64,000 nt of DNA from Eutrigla gurnardus (lineage: Eukaryota > Chordata > Actinopteri > Perciformes > Triglidae): the NCBI GenBank assembly GCA_963514095.1, contig OY741279.1:3647040-3711039 (forward strand), read 5' to 3'. The notes beneath the pieces were generated by a model. That model worked only from the letters and a program-made list of their open reading frames with translations. It searched no databases and had not been told where the DNA came from. Below are positions 12,790 to 25,593 of this stretch, piece by piece (position 1 is the first letter of the stretch; every line of letters starts with the position of its first letter). Position numbers and translations under genes: made by a program.

Positions 12790-15669
12790 TCCATGATCAA
12801 TGTGTAATAGAATATTCTGGAATCTTATTTAATGTTGCTTACAGTACATTTCTTAAGTAGGTTTACTGTTGTTCAAGCCGTCACCAATGCAACCAGAACC
12901 TACCAATTAACATTCATTTCACCTAAAAATATGGCCTAAAGCAACACTTACAACAGGTGGCATCACAGCGTCTATCACTATTGTCTTTGAAACATCTTTT
13001 ATTTATTTATATTTGTATAAACCAAGAATCTAAGACAACAACAAAAACGTTATTGTCTGGGTTGTGCTACCTTTCAGTAAATGGTATGTCACAGAAATAA
13101 ATCACCCGATACCGAAACGTCTGGCAGACAGGTGGTGGTTCTGTTAATGAATTACCCACGAGCACATCGTAGAGCAAGTCCAACTTTCTGTAAATGTCAA
13201 GCAGCTGGAAGCTTTTTGGGGAGTTCATTAGCTGACGTAGGACAGACGGAACAGAATATCTGTCAAGGTGATGGTTTGGCACCGATAGCATCGCCACTAC
13301 TTCTAATATTTTCTGTTAAAATACCAAAATGGGGGGTTGGTTTTGCATTTTAAAGCCCCGTTCAGACCAAAATATTTGAGGTGAGATGAACCTGTTATAG
13401 AGCGTTGCAGGGAAAGTTGAAGTTTTGTGCATCTGGCATCACCTCGTCTGTCTGAGGCACAGATGTGTCGTGCTTGCGTGATGTGTGCAGCTCTATGTCT
13501 GTCCACGGCTGAATTCATAATCCACACAATATTTGGGTGTCCAGTAAACTCTGCATGCTCAAGAAGCCTCTCGCGGTTGCTATGACTAACTTTTGTTCCC
13601 AAAAGACCTTCAATTGCCCGTTTAATACTGGACTCGTCCGCAGGCTGACTCCTCACTCACTAGTCTTAACCAGCCGCTTCTCTGCACCCAAATACACAGT
13701 GGGGGGGAACGTTTTACTCACTTTTATTGTTTTGAATGGCGCGTTTGGTTGCCATCATAGTGCACACACTGCTGGCTGCATCGCTGCTAAACAGCCACCT
13801 GCTTTTGAGTGTTATTGAAATGTGTTTTATGAAACAATTTTCTCCAGCTTCCCACTAAAAACCAACCCCACTTGTTGTGACTGTAAATATAATTTACAGA
13901 TATCTGTTGCATACACATACATGCTGATGGATATTGCAACTAAATAAGCACATATTGGGCAATCTGCGTGAACTCATTCGCCACAAATTCGGTGGTAAAA
14001 CATGTAATTGGAAGACGGGAATCCCATCCAGGAAAGAACAAAACAGTATATAAACTTGTGAGTTTAGCAGTCACACAGTTGTCCCTCTGTGAGTGTGTTT
14101 TCATTGTGCATCAAGACTCCCTGCACACAATGTGAGCAAATGAATCAATGTTACAATCCCAGCATAAGGCAGGAATTTTACAACTAATTAAACCAAATCA
14201 TGAGGATGAGTCCATTCAGTGAAAACAACACTCATAAGAAGCACAATGAGTTGTTTGGAGACGAGTGATTCATTTTTCACTCCTTGTTTACCATTTACAT
14301 CTCCATTGTTCGCTGCAATGTTATTTAAAAAAGAAAAAACTGAATAGTTGATCAGCCGTCCCCGGAGACATTAAATACAAATTAACAAACAAAAAGTGTA
14401 CAGCCCCGCTAGCGGCCCCTAGAGGCTGCAACAAAAACAAACAACATAAGGATGATTTCTATTCTAAGAGCCTCTGAAGCGAGGCAACTCATCCTTTTTG
14501 AGGAGCTTCAATGTGCTAAGTAAACCGAGTGGCAACAAGCCAGTTATATTTGGATCATTCTGGCACACAGTGAAATAAATTGGCACGATGCACTACAGGA
14601 AAAGAGGAGTCGGTTAACAACATCATTGGGTTCAATTTACACAAGCTTTGCCCTCAAGTATGGCTCGATGATTCAACCACTCATGCCTCAGGGGAGCGGA
14701 ATTAGCAATGCTCAGGTAACCCATGATGAGCCTATAAATATCATCCCTGTCACAGAGGTAGGCATTGGCTGAGTGTTGTACTCCGCACGGACCGTAAAAC
14801 CCCTTGAGCCATGTGTGATATTGTACGATATAAATAAAAGTGACATGACTTGACCGCTGCCATTACCTCTATGATTTGGAGTATCCTGGCTGGCAGCACC
14901 AGGCATGCTTTCTCTTTGCTTCCCTTGTTGGGCCCTCCTCCCAACTGACCTGAAAGAGGATTGGAGGACAGTGATGCCAGAGTTCCCGTAGTTCTAGCGG
15001 GGCTAACCATCCAACTCCATCCTCCTCCCTAACTGAAGAGAAGCTAGATGATGAGGAAGATGGTGGGATCAGGCCAGAAGGGTCCATATTCACTGAAGGT
15101 CAACTTCCAAACATTCATCATGGTGATGAAGGCCTTACTGAACTGGTTCTTCCTCAAATTAAGGGATTGCTTGGGGGAGCCTACAAGCCGCTGATGTCTG
15201 GGTAGTCTTGGTCTGATCCTGATCCCCTTGTGGATTCAGGTACCTCTGAATTTCCAGGGAAAACACCTGACAAGAGGTGAAGTGCCGTCTTACTTTGGCC
15301 CCTACTCATGTCATCTCTAAAGATGTGTGTGGGCATGAAGCAGGAAACGAACCCCCACCGGGGTTAGGAGATACTGGAATATTTCAGTAAGATACTGTAT
15401 ACCTAACATTTGTCAATTGACTCTCAACAGCGTTTGTAGCGTCCCTGGGAACAATAACATCAGATAAGACCTCTTGATCCATTACGTCTGTCTCAAGTGT
15501 GCGATGGATGGGGCACTGCAGTGAGATGCATATTTGGCTAGCTCATTCATTGGTTGGCTTGCTGAGAACACATCATGCACATTTTGCGTGATTCTGCAAA
15601 GATGACATGTTTAAATCCATACAAACCGGCTCCGATACAAACATCCATTCATCCATGTCCAGGTTTCCA
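12789..15669. other. Unique DNA, no gene seen
   Basis: No convincing exon. A string near 13353-13370 (AAGCCCCGTTCAGACCAA) resembles the end of a fish miniature transposon, but I could not find the partner terminus. A minus-strand frame at 14869-15093 has a Ser run and no recognisable domain. Confidence 0.45.
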
Positions 15670-15690
15670 GGGGGGGGGGGGGGGGGGGGG
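15670..15690. repeat. 21-base poly(G) run
   Basis: Twenty-one consecutive G residues, much longer than other homopolymer G runs here. It can form G-quadruplexes and is a classic site of replication slippage and sequencing error. The true length is therefore uncertain, and frames crossing it are unreliable. Confidence 0.95.
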
Positions 15691-16250
15691 TAGCAGGATG
15701 CTCATACATCTTCTTCCCGGCTGCATACGTTCTCGATACACTATGTGTTCTGGTTCTTCTCCCAATTGGACATGCTGGAAATGTTACCATTCTCAAGGTC
15801 CACCGCTAGTGGGACTAATATTATTTGGCAAAACACTAACTTCAGTTTGTCTGAATTCACTTGATTCACAAAGCATCATTGTCTCCGTATCACCACTAAA
15901 AGTCTTTGCCCTATGGGGCCAAAAGCGACATGCAAAGGTCAGACATGGCCAGGGCCGATGCCAAGCTCCGGGATTAAACAGCATGCCAGGTTTTGGTCCA
16001 AAAAATGCTGGACGAAGCCAGTTTCTGCCTCGTTGTCAAACCTTTGCCAAACCATACAATATCACGATTGCAAATCGTGTCATCGACTGTGGCTTATGAG
16101 CCGGCACATATTCATACAGAGCATCCGTCCCGGTCCGGAGATTATCAAGAGCACTCAGGCTAAAATGTGGAAACAATCAGCAAATGGCTGAAATACTGAT
16201 GTTTTCTATCTTGTATGCAGATCTAAATGGCGGTGTACTCGGCCGTTGAC

Positions 16251-16252
<2 letters not shown>
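15691..16252. other. Unique DNA, no gene seen
   Basis: A plus-strand frame spans 15575-16099, but it runs through the poly(G) tract and shows no recognisable domain. I do not call it a gene. Confidence 0.5.

Positions 16253-16309
<57 letters not shown>
16253..16309. repeat. (TG)n microsatellite
   Basis: About 28 TG units. Frames on both strands (Cys-Val and Thr-His runs) are artefacts. Confidence 0.96.
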
Positions 16310-17395
16310 GGGGAGTGTGTGGGTGTTAGCTGGGGGAAGGGGGCAGGTTGCCGAGCACATCACACAATCACCACACCATCTGTCACTGCAGGGGAAACCT
16401 GGGCCAGCTCTCCTCTGCCGTACTGTACGCTGATCTACAAATGTGTCCATGTGGGGCCTCGCAGATGTGATCGCTGCCGACAGATGTTCACCCTTCACGT
16501 ACCCACGTCACTGGAGAGCAGATAAAAGGCCCAAAAAAACGCAAGATTAACTCTTCTTACTGGAATTCATTAGATGCAACTGGACATCATATACGATGCT
16601 TCCTGTCTCATTGGCTTTGTTTAAAAGTATCAATGATGTAAAATGACAGCATTTTAAAGGGTTTTTAATCTCTGATTTTCTAAGAGGATTCTACAACATA
16701 TTGGTATTGATTACATCTGTCCACTTTGCAAACCCTCTGGAGTGATTGGAGTGAAAGTCACCACTTTGTCAAATGCAAAATTGCAGCCTAATATTAATCT
16801 CCAACTGTTCCGAAATACCAGCTTTATGGACATTCATGGAAAAAATAGCATTCAAATATTGATTTAGAATTAGAAAGTCATCGTTATGTATTCGGAGCAG
16901 CCTCGAGAATCGTCTTAAACAGATCGTTTTTATGAACGGACACTAAACCTTTTGTTGCTGTTCATTAATGATAAGTAAACTCATGGCATGCATCAGCCTG
17001 AAAACGCCATCGTTTAGGGTGCAGGATTTAACGAACACACTCCATTCAGAAAGAATAGGATATGCACAAGGTAATAGGTTTCTACAATTCATTATACATC
17101 ACCTTGATTCATTTAAACTGTATGCAATTATTTATGAACTGTTTATTTGTTTTGGTATTTAGAAAGTGTGTTGTTGTACCTTGTTTATTGCTGTACTTAG
17201 AGAACACCTCTGTGCATATTCCTGTATTTAGTCTCCTAATGACCCCGACGATACGCCACAACTTTAAACACCATGAAAATGAAAACGAGCTCTGAATGTG
17301 TAAGTGTGATGTATGTGGAACGTAACTGCTCCATAAAAAGACACTCGAGGAAGAGATTGCCCTCGCTCTACACCCTCCTCATCATCATACCGGAC

Positions 17396-17402
<7 letters not shown>
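16310..17402. other. Unique DNA, no gene seen
   Basis: No exon or RNA gene recognised. A CAG preceded by a short pyrimidine stretch near 16390 opens a frame of about 40 codons, but it matches no family I know and has no supporting donor. Confidence 0.5.

Positions 17403-17452
<50 letters not shown>
17403..17452. repeat. (TG)n microsatellite
   Basis: About 25 TG units. Confidence 0.96.
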
Positions 17453-17453
<1 letters not shown>

Positions 17454-17751
17454 ACACTGTAAATAAAACCATTTCCATCATAAACGGCTGCATACAAATT
17501 ACACAGAATATAGGAAATAAAGTGTTCAATGGCCAAAATATCCATTGTGAACCTACAGGCTGAACACAAAGTGGTGTATCTCCTCCTAATAACAGCAATT
17601 TTGTATAGCGATTGTTAATATACCAATATGTGGGAGATTTAAGTCAACTGTAAATGGCAAAACTATGGGTCCAGCTGTATGTATATGAACAGTAGACTGT
17701 CTGTGGTACAACAACATGGCTGCCATATTTCTGGGTTTGTTTTGTGTCGAT

Positions 17752-17818
17752 GGAGCAGCTTCAATGTTAGCAAAGCTCCGATGGAACCAGACTCCATTTA
17801 GAAAACAAGCATTTTAAA
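17752..17818. repeat. Short dispersed repeat, copy 2
   Basis: Same family and orientation as 1288-1357, with shared GGAGCAGCT, CAATGTTAGCA and ACCAGACTCCATT blocks. The upstream ACATGGCTGCCATATTTCTG may be part of the same element. Class unknown. Confidence 0.6.
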
Positions 17819-20309
17819 GGTTGACAAAGCATGACCTCAGATTTCTTTTTACAAACGATCCCACAGTCACACTCGCGCAAATAATGCACAGCGGGAAAAT
17901 TGTCTTCAGGTTTGTTTGCGGTTCCATTTTTATCATGTTTGTGAAGGACGCAGGAAGGTCACTTGTTAACTGCTACTGTTGAAAGGATTTCCTGGGTTTT
18001 CGAAGCGATACCTTTCCAGGAATGAATCTCACTCTCCCTGTGTGATACATCTGAGTGGTTATATAAGGGAGTCGTTATCAGTTTTCATGGTGTCGACCCG
18101 AGGAAGGAAGGGAGATCCATTGCATGCAGGAATGGAAGCAATGTTCTCGAACAATTAGTTGTAACATTATAGGGCATTTGATGCTCTGAATGTTGCACAC
18201 TGCACTACAGTGGAGCACAAATCCTAGTCTGAGTTCAGACGGTGAGAAAAGTGACAAGAAGAGTGTAGATAGTAAAATAAGAAAAAAAAAGAAGAGATTC
18301 CACGTTGAAAAGGCTCAGACTATTCAATAAGCAACTCGTACGGAAGGAAGAAATGTGACTTTCCCAAGGTATCGGCTCACATCTCGCAGTGATCGGGAGT
18401 TTTTTAAGAAGTCGTGCATGTGGCGTCCTAGATACGGGAAGTTGCCTGTCAACGCGCTTATATCTCCCACTTCTCATGCCCAGCCTGACACGCTGCTTTC
18501 AAGCTTATCATTTGGGGAAACGGTTTAGCATATGAAGTGAGTTCTGACTGGCGTTTGAGGGTTACACATCTTTTCAGTGATTTTTGGTGAAAGGAAGAGT
18601 CATGAGACACTGTACATTCTGCTTGAGCGTTTTTCCATCGACATTAAATCCAAACAACACATTTTCCCGGATAGAGAGACACCTTTTCTTGCTTATATCG
18701 AGGTGTGCAGAGAAGGTCGCCGGTCCTCAAACAGAACCTTTGGACTCGATCCCTAACACCAGAAAGCTGCTGAAGGTGGGAGTGGCATTGCTTTAACACA
18801 GCGAGCCCTCTCCTCCTCCTGTTCCAGGAATAGAAGATATCAAACTGGTCTGTGAGAGGCAGCCAACGGCAGCGTTTGTGTGTCTGATTCATCCACACAC
18901 TGATTTTACACAAACTTCGTCTCACGTCCGATGTCTGAGATAGAAGGACGGCTTCTTTCTCTGCTTCCATGTGAAGACCAGGTACAACAGCAGCAGACGG
19001 GAACATTGCTGTCATGACAACCACCAGCACATATCAGATAGCCAATAGAGAAAATCTAATAATAAAGGGGACATTGGTGTCTGAAGTGGATCCTGCTTAT
19101 CGTGCTCACAGTTACACTGATAAACTCTGTGGATAGAATCATTCCTATATGAATGCTGTCTGATGAATGCACTATAGTAATTGAGCAGTCCTCTTAAGGT
19201 GCTTCTTCTGGTCTTTTCATACAAGAGAATATACGGAAAATATTACTCTTTATTCGTGAATATCAATTAGATGGTAATCTGCATGGGGAAGAAAGAAATG
19301 AAGATCTGAAGCAATGTCTTATATCTTGAGCTAACAAGATATAACATTAGCAGCAGCCTTTCTTGTTTTATTTCTTTTGGCATTGGTCGTCCTCTAGTCG
19401 CTCTGTTTAGTTCCTTTTGTCAGAACTAAATGGATAATTGGCGAAGGAACGACACTAGCTGATGCATAGCCTTGAAGATAACACGTCAATTGCTGCAATT
19501 TATATTCTAGGGGGTTTATTATTTGTCAGATCCCATTTAAAGATAGGGAGATGGATATGTGTGTACTCTTTTCCCTAAAGGTTCCTGCCCAGGTGTCCTT
19601 GAGCAACTGTATTCCTTGAATGTTTTAGATTAGACATAGAAAATGCAGGTCATCCAGGTGTAAAGTACGAGTTAAAAAAAACCTAAAAGAAAAGGGGACG
19701 TTTCTGACAGTGATGGTGAAACAACAAGAATTATTAATAATGAACTGGGAGTGCTTCAGAGGAACAGCTGAGGCACACAGAAAGCATCTCTATTATTACT
19801 TTCTTCTTTATTTTCATCTTAGCTCTACTTGAAGAGTAAAGCTGATGCTATTAAACCTTTTTTTTATTAATCTGAACAATTCCAAACAGGCCAAGAGCAA
19901 CAATGAATGTATCCTATTATGTAAAGTGCTGTCTGTGAAGACATTGCCTGATAGCTACTCCACAACACTAATTACTTAATTTGTGCTCAGGAATTAAAGG
20001 GGAAGATGTGCCAACTCTTTATGTGGATGTCCAATCAGTGCGTATGGAAATTTAGAAGGAATCAATTAGCTGGTGTTTACTCTACTGATCTCAAAAAGCT
20101 GATCTTTCCTGTTATTGGGATGAATTGCACGTCAGCATCAACTGATAAATAAACTCACAAAATGTCAGTGAAGAAAATATTATTACACATAAACCCAAGA
20201 AAGCAACCGTGCACCTTCTGGATTCCTGTTTCTCTCTTTCACCGAACTAAGACAGTCCATCTTTCAAACTTACAAAACCTGTTCCAACAATCGGAAACTC
20301 CGGTTTCCC
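17819..20309. other. Unique DNA, no gene seen
   Basis: AT-rich sequence with no recognisable coding domain, RNA gene or transposon terminus. A minus-strand frame of 128 codons at 18644-19030 has no family motif and overlaps a plus-strand frame; I treat it as chance. Confidence 0.5.
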
Positions 20310-20496
20310 TACGACGGTGTATATTAGGGCCACTGTAGGGAAAAAAGAAAAAAGATAGTAGTTAGTTAGGAAGTTAGCTAGCAGATTGTTAGCATTGTAA
20401 TAAACTCGCAAATTTGCGAGTTTATAAAAGTGGTAAATTTACAACTTTATAAAATCCAAATTTGCAATATTGCCCACCTCTCTTGGCTCATGTGCC
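20310..20496. mobile_element. Foldback MITE, family F, copy A (right end missing)
   Basis: It starts with TACGACGGTG and TTAGGGCCACTGTAGG, the terminal motif shared with 61311-61679 and 63242-63570. Internally it carries a 26-base perfect palindrome at 20400-20425, centred on GCAAATTTGC. The sequence ends near GCAATATTGCCCACCTCTCT without the expected right terminal repeat, so this copy is truncated. No coding capacity. Superfamily not determined. Confidence 0.7.
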
Positions 20497-22859
20497 TACC
20501 CTGAGCTAGAAGTTAGTAGCACATCATCTGCATATATTAACACGTGTGCACAGTCGGTGTGGTTCAAGAAAACTTCAAACAAGCCATCCCAGAGACAGGG
20601 CAGCTGTGACTCGAGGGATAAAGGGGGTCCTGGATCCTCCTGTCTGCATGTCAAAGGGTCTTTGACTGCTCCTCACAGCAGCCCACCGCTCGCTAAAGCT
20701 TCGGTTGAGTTAAATTCAGAGGTGAGATCTCATGCGTGTATGTAAGTGGCAATAAAAGTGTCAGGTGTGCACACATAACGGGCCAAAATTGGAATTCAAC
20801 CTGCAACTCCTCATTTACATGAAAATGCAATTAATTTCAACGATCCATATTCATTGTGGGTAACATGGGATGAAATACTTCAGGGGGAAAAAAGGGGATA
20901 TAAACACAGTGTTGTCAGCCAGCCAAAGAGTAAAACTCGTAATGAATATAGATGATGCTCATTCATGCATTTATGCAGCAGGTTTGAGGAACTAATGAAT
21001 TGGGTGAGGATCTAGGCCCGGTCCCTTCATCACTGCAGCGGTGCTGGGCCATGCTCATGTCGAAATAAACTTCAGCTCTTGTTTAACTAGGCAAAGTGAC
21101 TAGAAACACATTTTCACTTACAGCCTGGAGGGATGACTGCAGTTGTAGACAGAGAGAGAGAGAGCAGAGCGCTAGTGGCTAGACTACTGAAAGGGGCCAA
21201 GGAGGTAAGGTTAACCCTCTGTGATGTGACTAAAGGACGAAAAAGTGGATTTACTCTTTAAATATCGTATCAACCAAACTACCTCTATTTTCATTGGCTG
21301 AATCAGCCGAACACAAAACATTAAGGTGAGGGTTATGTTATGGGTCTGTATGAGGACAAACAAAGATACGAACAAATGGAAAACAGAGATGCATCAACGG
21401 CTTTAGACGTCAATATGTGAACTATTTACAAAGAAAGTTCAAAGTAGATTTAAAATGCATGTGTATTAGTGTGCAGCCGAATTTCTGCTTCAGATTTCTG
21501 TATACTATGCCTACATAGGAATAATACTATATATTATATAGTGTGAGTTACATGAATTGAAATGCTTCTTGAACTAAACCAATTAAATCAAAAAGGATTT
21601 TATGAGGAATCAGTAATGGGCCGATAGTCTCGTCAAAGCACTCGAAACATACGTCAGCTCAGCATCTCCGTTTAAGCACATGTGATTTTGCCTTCTGTTC
21701 GGTTTCCTTGAGTCTTTTAATCACAGTTGGATGCTGCGATCTGCTTCACGGGAACGAAGCTGGTGGTAAAACGAGGAGGAGGTCCCGATCTGAGCAAGTT
21801 GTAGCTTAATATCCGTCCATCGGTTTTGTGCCAAGTTCCAACATGTTCACTATGACCTTGGTGCTTTTCGGCTGGTCCGTTATTCATAGTGTATCAACAC
21901 TGTAACTGCAGGATTTCTTTCTGTACCGCGTAAGTTCACACTCTCTTCCTCTGAGTCTTTTTAACCAGACATTGTAAAAGAGCCTCATTCAATAAACTAG
22001 CTCACAAGGTTGAGATGCTTCATACGAGCGACACAGCGAAAGAAATACACGGTTAAAAGTTCTTTATCATCATCGCTGTTAGGCTCCATCCCATTTCGAT
22101 AGTCTTCATTCAGTCACCAGTGAGAGTGAGATTCCTACAAAGCACTCGCAAAACTTTTACAGGATAATAAAAAGTATTTTCAATTACACAAATCTCTGCA
22201 CGTCAGCGGCTTTTTCTGCTCCCGCTGTATCTCAACCTGCAAAAGCCAATAACACACATCTTATCATCCGTTTGACTGATGTAAGCACACAGAGATATTA
22301 TCCAACATTATCCATGTTTGGGAAGAGAGAATGATTGGTACTGCAGTTAAACCATAAAAAAAATATTATTTCATTTTCTCGTTTGAATCTAATCTTGGAG
22401 ATATTGGAAACCCTCCAACAGTTGTCAAGATTTCTCAAACTCACATCCTCCCCTGCTGAGTCAGGAGCAGTAATGCACTATATGCCCCACCGATCAGTAT
22501 AGATATGGGTAGTAATTAATAGTTTAAACATTAAGTACAACTCAGAGGTACCAGTACTTTACTACAGAATATATTTTGCCAATTTACTTTTGGACGCTTA
22601 TGCTGGAAAAGAAAAACCTCCAGCAACCATATCATGAATAAAAGTGAAATCAAGCAAATCAAAAATATATTTCGGGAAATAAATCTGTAACACCAACATC
22701 AAAGGAGCAATATTCAACATTCAGACCATTAATACAGCAGAAACCTGTAAGCTATGTAGAGATATAGTGGAGTAACGTCTACCTCAGCAGAGAATAAAGC
22801 CACTCTCCCGCTGTGTGTGTTGTTATCTGAGCTTCTCCTTACTTTATGGTGCATGTAAG
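20497..22859. other. Unique DNA, no gene seen
   Basis: No recognisable exon, RNA gene or complete element. A short (GA)n run is near 21152-21165. Confidence 0.5.
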
Positions 22860-22939
22860 CAGGGCCGGAGTGGGACTCATTTTCAGCCCTGGAGTTTCAT
22901 ACCTCAGACCGGCCCACTACCTGATCAGTACACAAAATA

Positions 22940-23118
22940 CCTCCGATCGGGAGGCCCGGACTAGGAGGTGAGAAACGCGGGGAACGCCGGCGGCCGTGAC
23001 GACCGCCAGCGCACCCGCGCGCGCCTGGGGGGTTTGGAGAAACCGCGCCCCCTCGGCATCCGAGACAGCTGGAGGCCGCGCGGCGCGCACCCCGGGCGGG
23101 GAGGCGTCGGCGAACCGG
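22940..23118 (-). other. Putative 5' part of ITS1 (captured rDNA)
   Basis: This is GC-rich sequence directly abutting the 18S 3' end in the correct order: on the minus strand it follows the terminal ATCATTA of 18S. That position and its composition, unlike the surrounding AT-rich DNA, support ITS1. The outer boundary is approximate, because the transposon arm is also GC-rich. ITS1 is poorly conserved between species, so I infer it from context rather than similarity. Confidence 0.6.
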
Positions 23119-23129
23119 TAATGATCCTC

Positions 23130-23201
<72 letters not shown>

Positions 23202-23233
23202 GGCGCTCCGCCAGGACCGTTGCCGACCCCGGC
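23119..23233 (-). rRNA. 18S rRNA 3'-end fragment (pseudogene)
   Basis: On the minus strand this reads as about the last 115 bases of vertebrate small-subunit rRNA. It includes the near-invariant block GTAACAAGGTTTCCGTAGGT and the terminal GGATCATTA. A few substitutions are visible, for example GGGAGGATC instead of the usual GGAAGGATC. It is truncated at the 18S 5' side and ends abruptly in an A run at 23234. It lies inside a hAT element with intact target duplications, so it is a captured copy outside any rDNA array and not a functional gene. Confidence 0.9.
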
Positions 23234-23374
23234 AAAAAAAATATAATTTTTTATTTATTTACAAAATAAATAAAAATAATAATTGAACACCGGCCCTCGC
23301 GGCCCAAAAGTCAGACCGGCCCACCGGGAATAGTCCCGGTCCTCCCGATTAGCCACTCCGGGCCTGCATGTAAG

Positions 23375-25422
23375 CGTTCCCTTTACTGGCAAGCATTCAT
23401 TTTGGACAATATCAGACCCATAAGAGGTCAGAGGTAGTAGTAAAGTAGTAGTTGTAATACGTTGGTTTCTAAAACTGTGAAGCAGCGAACTTGGAAGTGC
23501 TGAACGTGCTCGTAGCTTCAGCTCCGACCTTGACTCCGAGTCTTGTGTAAACGATCCCGGTGCTTGTTTTGGGCTTCGAGAGCTGATAGAATTCCTCCTA
23601 TTATTCTGAGAAATCAGCACCTTTACTCTCGGAGCGCCGCAACCCTCTTTCACTCGGGTTCACCGTCAATTGAACAACAAGTTTTAATGGCCCCCGATTC
23701 TCCCAACTCTCACTCAACTGTGAAAATGTGAAGATGAAGACGAAGAGGCAATCGGCGCTGACAAGAGGAGGCTTTGCAAAGAGCAGAGAAATGTGAGGTG
23801 ATGAAACGTAACCTTTTCAACACTGCACACGACAGGAACATTGTTTTCTCTATTTTTCTGCTGAATCATTCAAAGTCAACCTGCTGGAAGCACTTTTCTT
23901 TTTCTTTCCTTCACAGCTGCTGGATAAAATAAATATTCCAGGAAAGCAGGACAATCCACTATGGATCCTCCTTACCAATCTTTCTAAGGGCTGATGCTAA
24001 ATATAAAAATAAATAAGGAATTATATCATGAATATATGATGTAACATGATAAATTATGACAAAGTATGTACATGAATCATCATACAGATGGAGTTTTCGC
24101 TCCATTTGTGGCCCCAGGTGATCCATGGTCGGTCTATGCTGGGTCATTGGCTGAAAGGAGATACCCACCATGATGGGAATCAGTTGCAATAGTTTCTGAA
24201 TTCACCAGGTGGAGCAGTGATTATCGAGGCCGACACATTTTCTCTCCAGTCCCCATTTTCCATGTCAAAACATTTCTCGTCTGCCGATCTCCACATCGCA
24301 ATAACCTTCTTTTCTAGTACTTCCACAGATGGATGTTAGCATGTTGCCCACACCGGGGTAATTGTTGCATGGCCATACAATCCTCCCAACCAATCTCTTT
24401 TGTGACTCCCACATGCATTCGATCACACTCAGACGAGATCCCCAGCCGGCCAAATGGGATCAATTGTTTCGTTTTCTTTCCTCTATCAGTTTTTCCTGTC
24501 AATTGCCTCCGTTCACATGCCACCACAACCCGAAGCTGATGGCTCCCTCACCCCTCAGCACCATCCCTGTTTTATTGATTCAGATCTAGTATGTCAACGC
24601 TGCGAGGACACTGATAAGACCCGGGCCGACTCATAAACACGACTCGGCGGTTCCAGTCGGCCGGAGAGATAAGGCTGCAGAGGAGAGTCACTAAGTCAGG
24701 CTTTGAAAAGCTAGCGCACCGCCGTCCACCATCTCCCCATCTGCCGAGATAAGGGCTCTGGCAGATCGGTGTGATTGGGATGTGCTGACCCGTTCCAGAC
24801 TCCCATATTGATCCTTTATTGACTTCCTTATTGTCATTTTCATACGTGCTGTGGCTCAATCTGAGGATCGCTTAGAAATAATGGTGCCAGTATCAAAACC
24901 AATACCCTTAAAGTGATGCAGATACCTATGGACTAGTTAATTGGATAAGCATCATGTGTCCCACTTGCCAACACCAGACCATGGTGGCAAAACCACGTTG
25001 TCGTGGAAGTCTTACCCTCCGGTTCCCCCCCAGGTCAAAACTTAGCTTTGAACTGCTGCCATTGTTGGCGCTGTTAGCTGCTAGCTGCAGGCATCTCTGT
25101 GTTCAGAGCCGTGTGTAATCCTCAGAACCATATTAATAATCACTTTTTCTAGATCTGGGCATAAAAAGGATCAATGGCAGGTAGTTTGTCTTGAGACTGT
25201 GTTTCAGTCAATAACTTCCAGAAAAACCTGTCTTATTTGGACGGATTAAATAATAGTTGGAGGTCATTTTGTCCAGATTTACAGAAAAAATAAACTACTT
25301 TAATGAGTATAAACCTAACATACTGATGATATATGAATGAACGCTTCACGTTAGATTAGTTAGTTAGATTTCCCACTTTTTGCCCCCTTTGGGTTAATTT
25401 ACTAACAAATAGTTTCCGTTCA
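23375..25422. other. Unique DNA, no gene seen
   Basis: No convincing exon or RNA gene. Frames around 24265-24640 overlap on both strands without family motifs. Confidence 0.5.
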
Positions 25423-25593
25423 TACACTGTTGCCCTTTAAGTTGGAATATGTTGTTTTTAGACACAATCCTCTGTTAATTCCTATTTAAATGCATCAGTA
25501 ATCACTTTTGACCTGCAATGATTCCATTTGTTTGGGGCTTTAAAAGACGAGACATTTATTGCAAAGTATTCCAACGTTATGGGCGACCAACTG
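25423..25593. mobile_element. MITE, family M (degenerate copy)
   Basis: The left end TACACTGTTGCCCTTTAAGT and the right-side ATTCCAACGTTATGGGCGAC form imperfect inverted repeats. They match 41361-41473, which shares the core CCTATTTAAATGCATCAGT. Family members appear bounded by TA, so a Tc1/mariner-type origin is possible. No coding capacity. Confidence 0.65.

Larger units (their letters stand above)
22860..23366. mobile_element. Non-autonomous hAT element carrying rDNA
   Basis: This 507-bp element starts CAGGGCCGGAGTGG and ends CCACTCCGGGCCTG, imperfect terminal inverted repeats with one mismatch in 14. It is flanked on both sides by the identical 8-bp duplication CATGTAAG (22852-22859 and 23367-23374). 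An 8-bp duplication plus a CAG-type terminus is the signature of the hAT superfamily. It has no transposase and must have moved with an enzyme from elsewhere. Its interior is largely an antisense piece of ribosomal DNA (ITS1 plus the 18S 3' end), followed by an A/T-rich linker at about 23234-23283 and a second GC-rich arm. Confidence 0.85.

Noticed and set aside
13351..13690. MITE beginning AAGCCCCGTTCAGACCAA
   Set aside because: The string resembles a fish transposon end, but I could not find the matching inverted terminus or target duplication.
15575..16099. 174-residue plus-strand frame
   Set aside because: It crosses a 21-base G run whose length is uncertain, has no recognised domain, and is contradicted by overlapping minus-strand frames.
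23119..23233. Part of a functional rDNA array
   Set aside because: Only about 115 bp of 18S is present, no 5.8S or 28S follows, and it is bounded by a hAT element with its own target duplication.
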